This document shows positions 63,041 to 64,000 of a stretch of 64,000 nt of DNA, piece after piece. The DNA is from Mercurialis annua (lineage: Eukaryota; Streptophyta; Magnoliopsida; Malpighiales; Euphorbiaceae), in contig NC_065571.1 in NCBI RefSeq assembly GCF_937616625.2, positions 808,501-872,500 of the forward strand. Reading direction: 5' to 3'. A model generated the notes under the pieces. It saw only the letters and a list, made by a program, of their open reading frames with translations. It was not told where the DNA came from and did not search any database. Numbering within the stretch: the first letter of the stretch is position 1; every line of letters starts with the position of its first letter. The translations under genes were made by a program, and so were the position numbers.

Positions 63041-64000
63041 AAGAAAAAAGAGAATAATATAATGAATGTTTGATTCATATTTTCAGTGCAACTGTCAGTT
63101 GTTTTTGCTTCTAAAATAAACTTCACTAGTTAGCAGCAGGACGTAGACAAAACTATTGAAAATTCTGTCATTTCAAGTACGTATTGAATAGCACATCGAA
63201 TGGAATTGTGGTAGGGTTAGTGTTTGCAATAATGGTCCTAAAAGGAAAATTGTATCTTGTCATTTGTAGTTTTGCACTTTGCTTCACAACATGTGTATCT
63301 TTTTGGGTCTTTTCTTTGATTTCTTTCAAAAGTAATGGGCAATGGGCATCTTCTGCATACAATTGCACTTGGTGGTGTCATTTACAAATAAAGCATGTCT
63401 TTTAGTATATTTTTGGAGGAGAGATTAGATTTTAACTGCTTCTTTAAGGCCTTTTTAAAAAAAAAAATGAGTTTTTTTATTCAGATTTGGATTTTTTCAA
63501 AAAAAAAAATCATAGTATTTTATTTTCGGAATTATGACTCCTTTTAACTAACTATCTAAGTCGTAACTTCTAGTTTGCTAAGCTACTTTTTATGCCAAAT
63601 CTTTATATAGTTAGTCTTTAACGTTTCTTTTGGTTTAATGTACATACAGATTCATAAAAAAAAAAATTATTAGATCCAATTTTTCTACGTCATCTTCTCC
63701 CTGACTTCACCTGGTCTCTAACCTCAGAAAATTAAAATTTTCTTTCTCCAATAATTCTGATTTGCATGTCTTGATCAATAATCTCTTCAATCAGATTTCA
63801 GAAAGAAAAAAAAAAGTACCAGACCCTACAACAGGGTTAGTTATATATGAGCATTAAGTTCCAAAATGCCAGCATTGTAAAATCTCTGTATTTCTCTAAT
63901 AGAAAGAAAATGAAAGTTAAAAACAATATTGGATCATATTATTTTATTGAAAAGTGATGAAACTGAATATTGTTATTTTATTTATTATTATTCTTATCGT
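63041..64000. other. Gene-free stretch at the right edge
   Basis: No supportable gene. The 73-codon plus-strand frame at 63184 is hydrophobic but has no family features or splice context I can use. Confidence 0.3.

Noticed and set aside
63184..63405. Plus-strand 73-codon hydrophobic frame at the right edge
   Set aside because: Composition alone is not enough. No family resemblance, and the opposite strand is equally open.

Overview
The window is nuclear DNA of a flowering plant, almost certainly a core eudicot. It is AT-rich, its genes are split by many short introns, it carries a plant tRNA-Glu gene, and its intergenic DNA is full of small plant transposons. I cannot name the species. Exon joins were worked out by hand from splice sites, reading frame and family knowledge; no search was run.

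Genes from left to right: (1) a minus-strand LRR / EDR1-like / Raf-type kinase gene cut by the left edge (1-5030); (2) the meiotic recombinase DMC1 on plus (10284-13321, 15 exons, 344 aa) with an apparent U12-type AT-AC last intron; (3) an AILP-type 'YGL and LRDR' protein on minus (13761-15745); (4) tRNA-Glu(TTC) on minus (16969-17039); (5) a p24-beta cargo receptor on minus (18326-19929); (6) two tandem aldo-keto reductase genes on plus (20696-22894 and 23716-26057), each with one homopolymer frameshift; (7) three tandem early light-induced protein (ELIP) genes on plus (27699-29406, 33223-34613, 36679-37713); (8) dymeclin on minus (39231-44217, 17 exons, 708 aa); (9) an intronless C2H2 zinc-finger repressor on minus (52862-53386). 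The rest is transposons and their remains.

From memory, DMC1, AILP, p24 and ELIP have Arabidopsis counterparts clustered near At3g22840-At3g22880, while the LRR kinase and dymeclin match neighbours At1g04210 and At1g04200. Here the chromosome-3 set lies between the two chromosome-1 genes. This looks like an unfractionated ancestral block whose genes were divided between two duplicated segments in Arabidopsis.

The ELIP cluster grew by segmental tandem duplication. A second copy of the 3' end of the downstream aldo-keto reductase lies at 30531-30660, and flanks of the ELIP copies align closely enough that later insertions (a retroposon, a 9-bp-TSD MITE, a SINE) can be bounded against empty paralogous sites. 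The intergenic DNA has several inverted-repeat elements with 9-10 bp target duplications (Mutator-like), a Tourist-like MITE, two abutting Helitron-like elements, tRNA-derived SINEs, a degenerate LINE and gypsy gag debris. The most unusual structure is a 330-bp array of back-to-back palindromes (46019-46350) inside a Mutator-like element nested in a Helitron-like element. A second inverted-repeat element near 59.2 kb carries a similar pair of hairpins.
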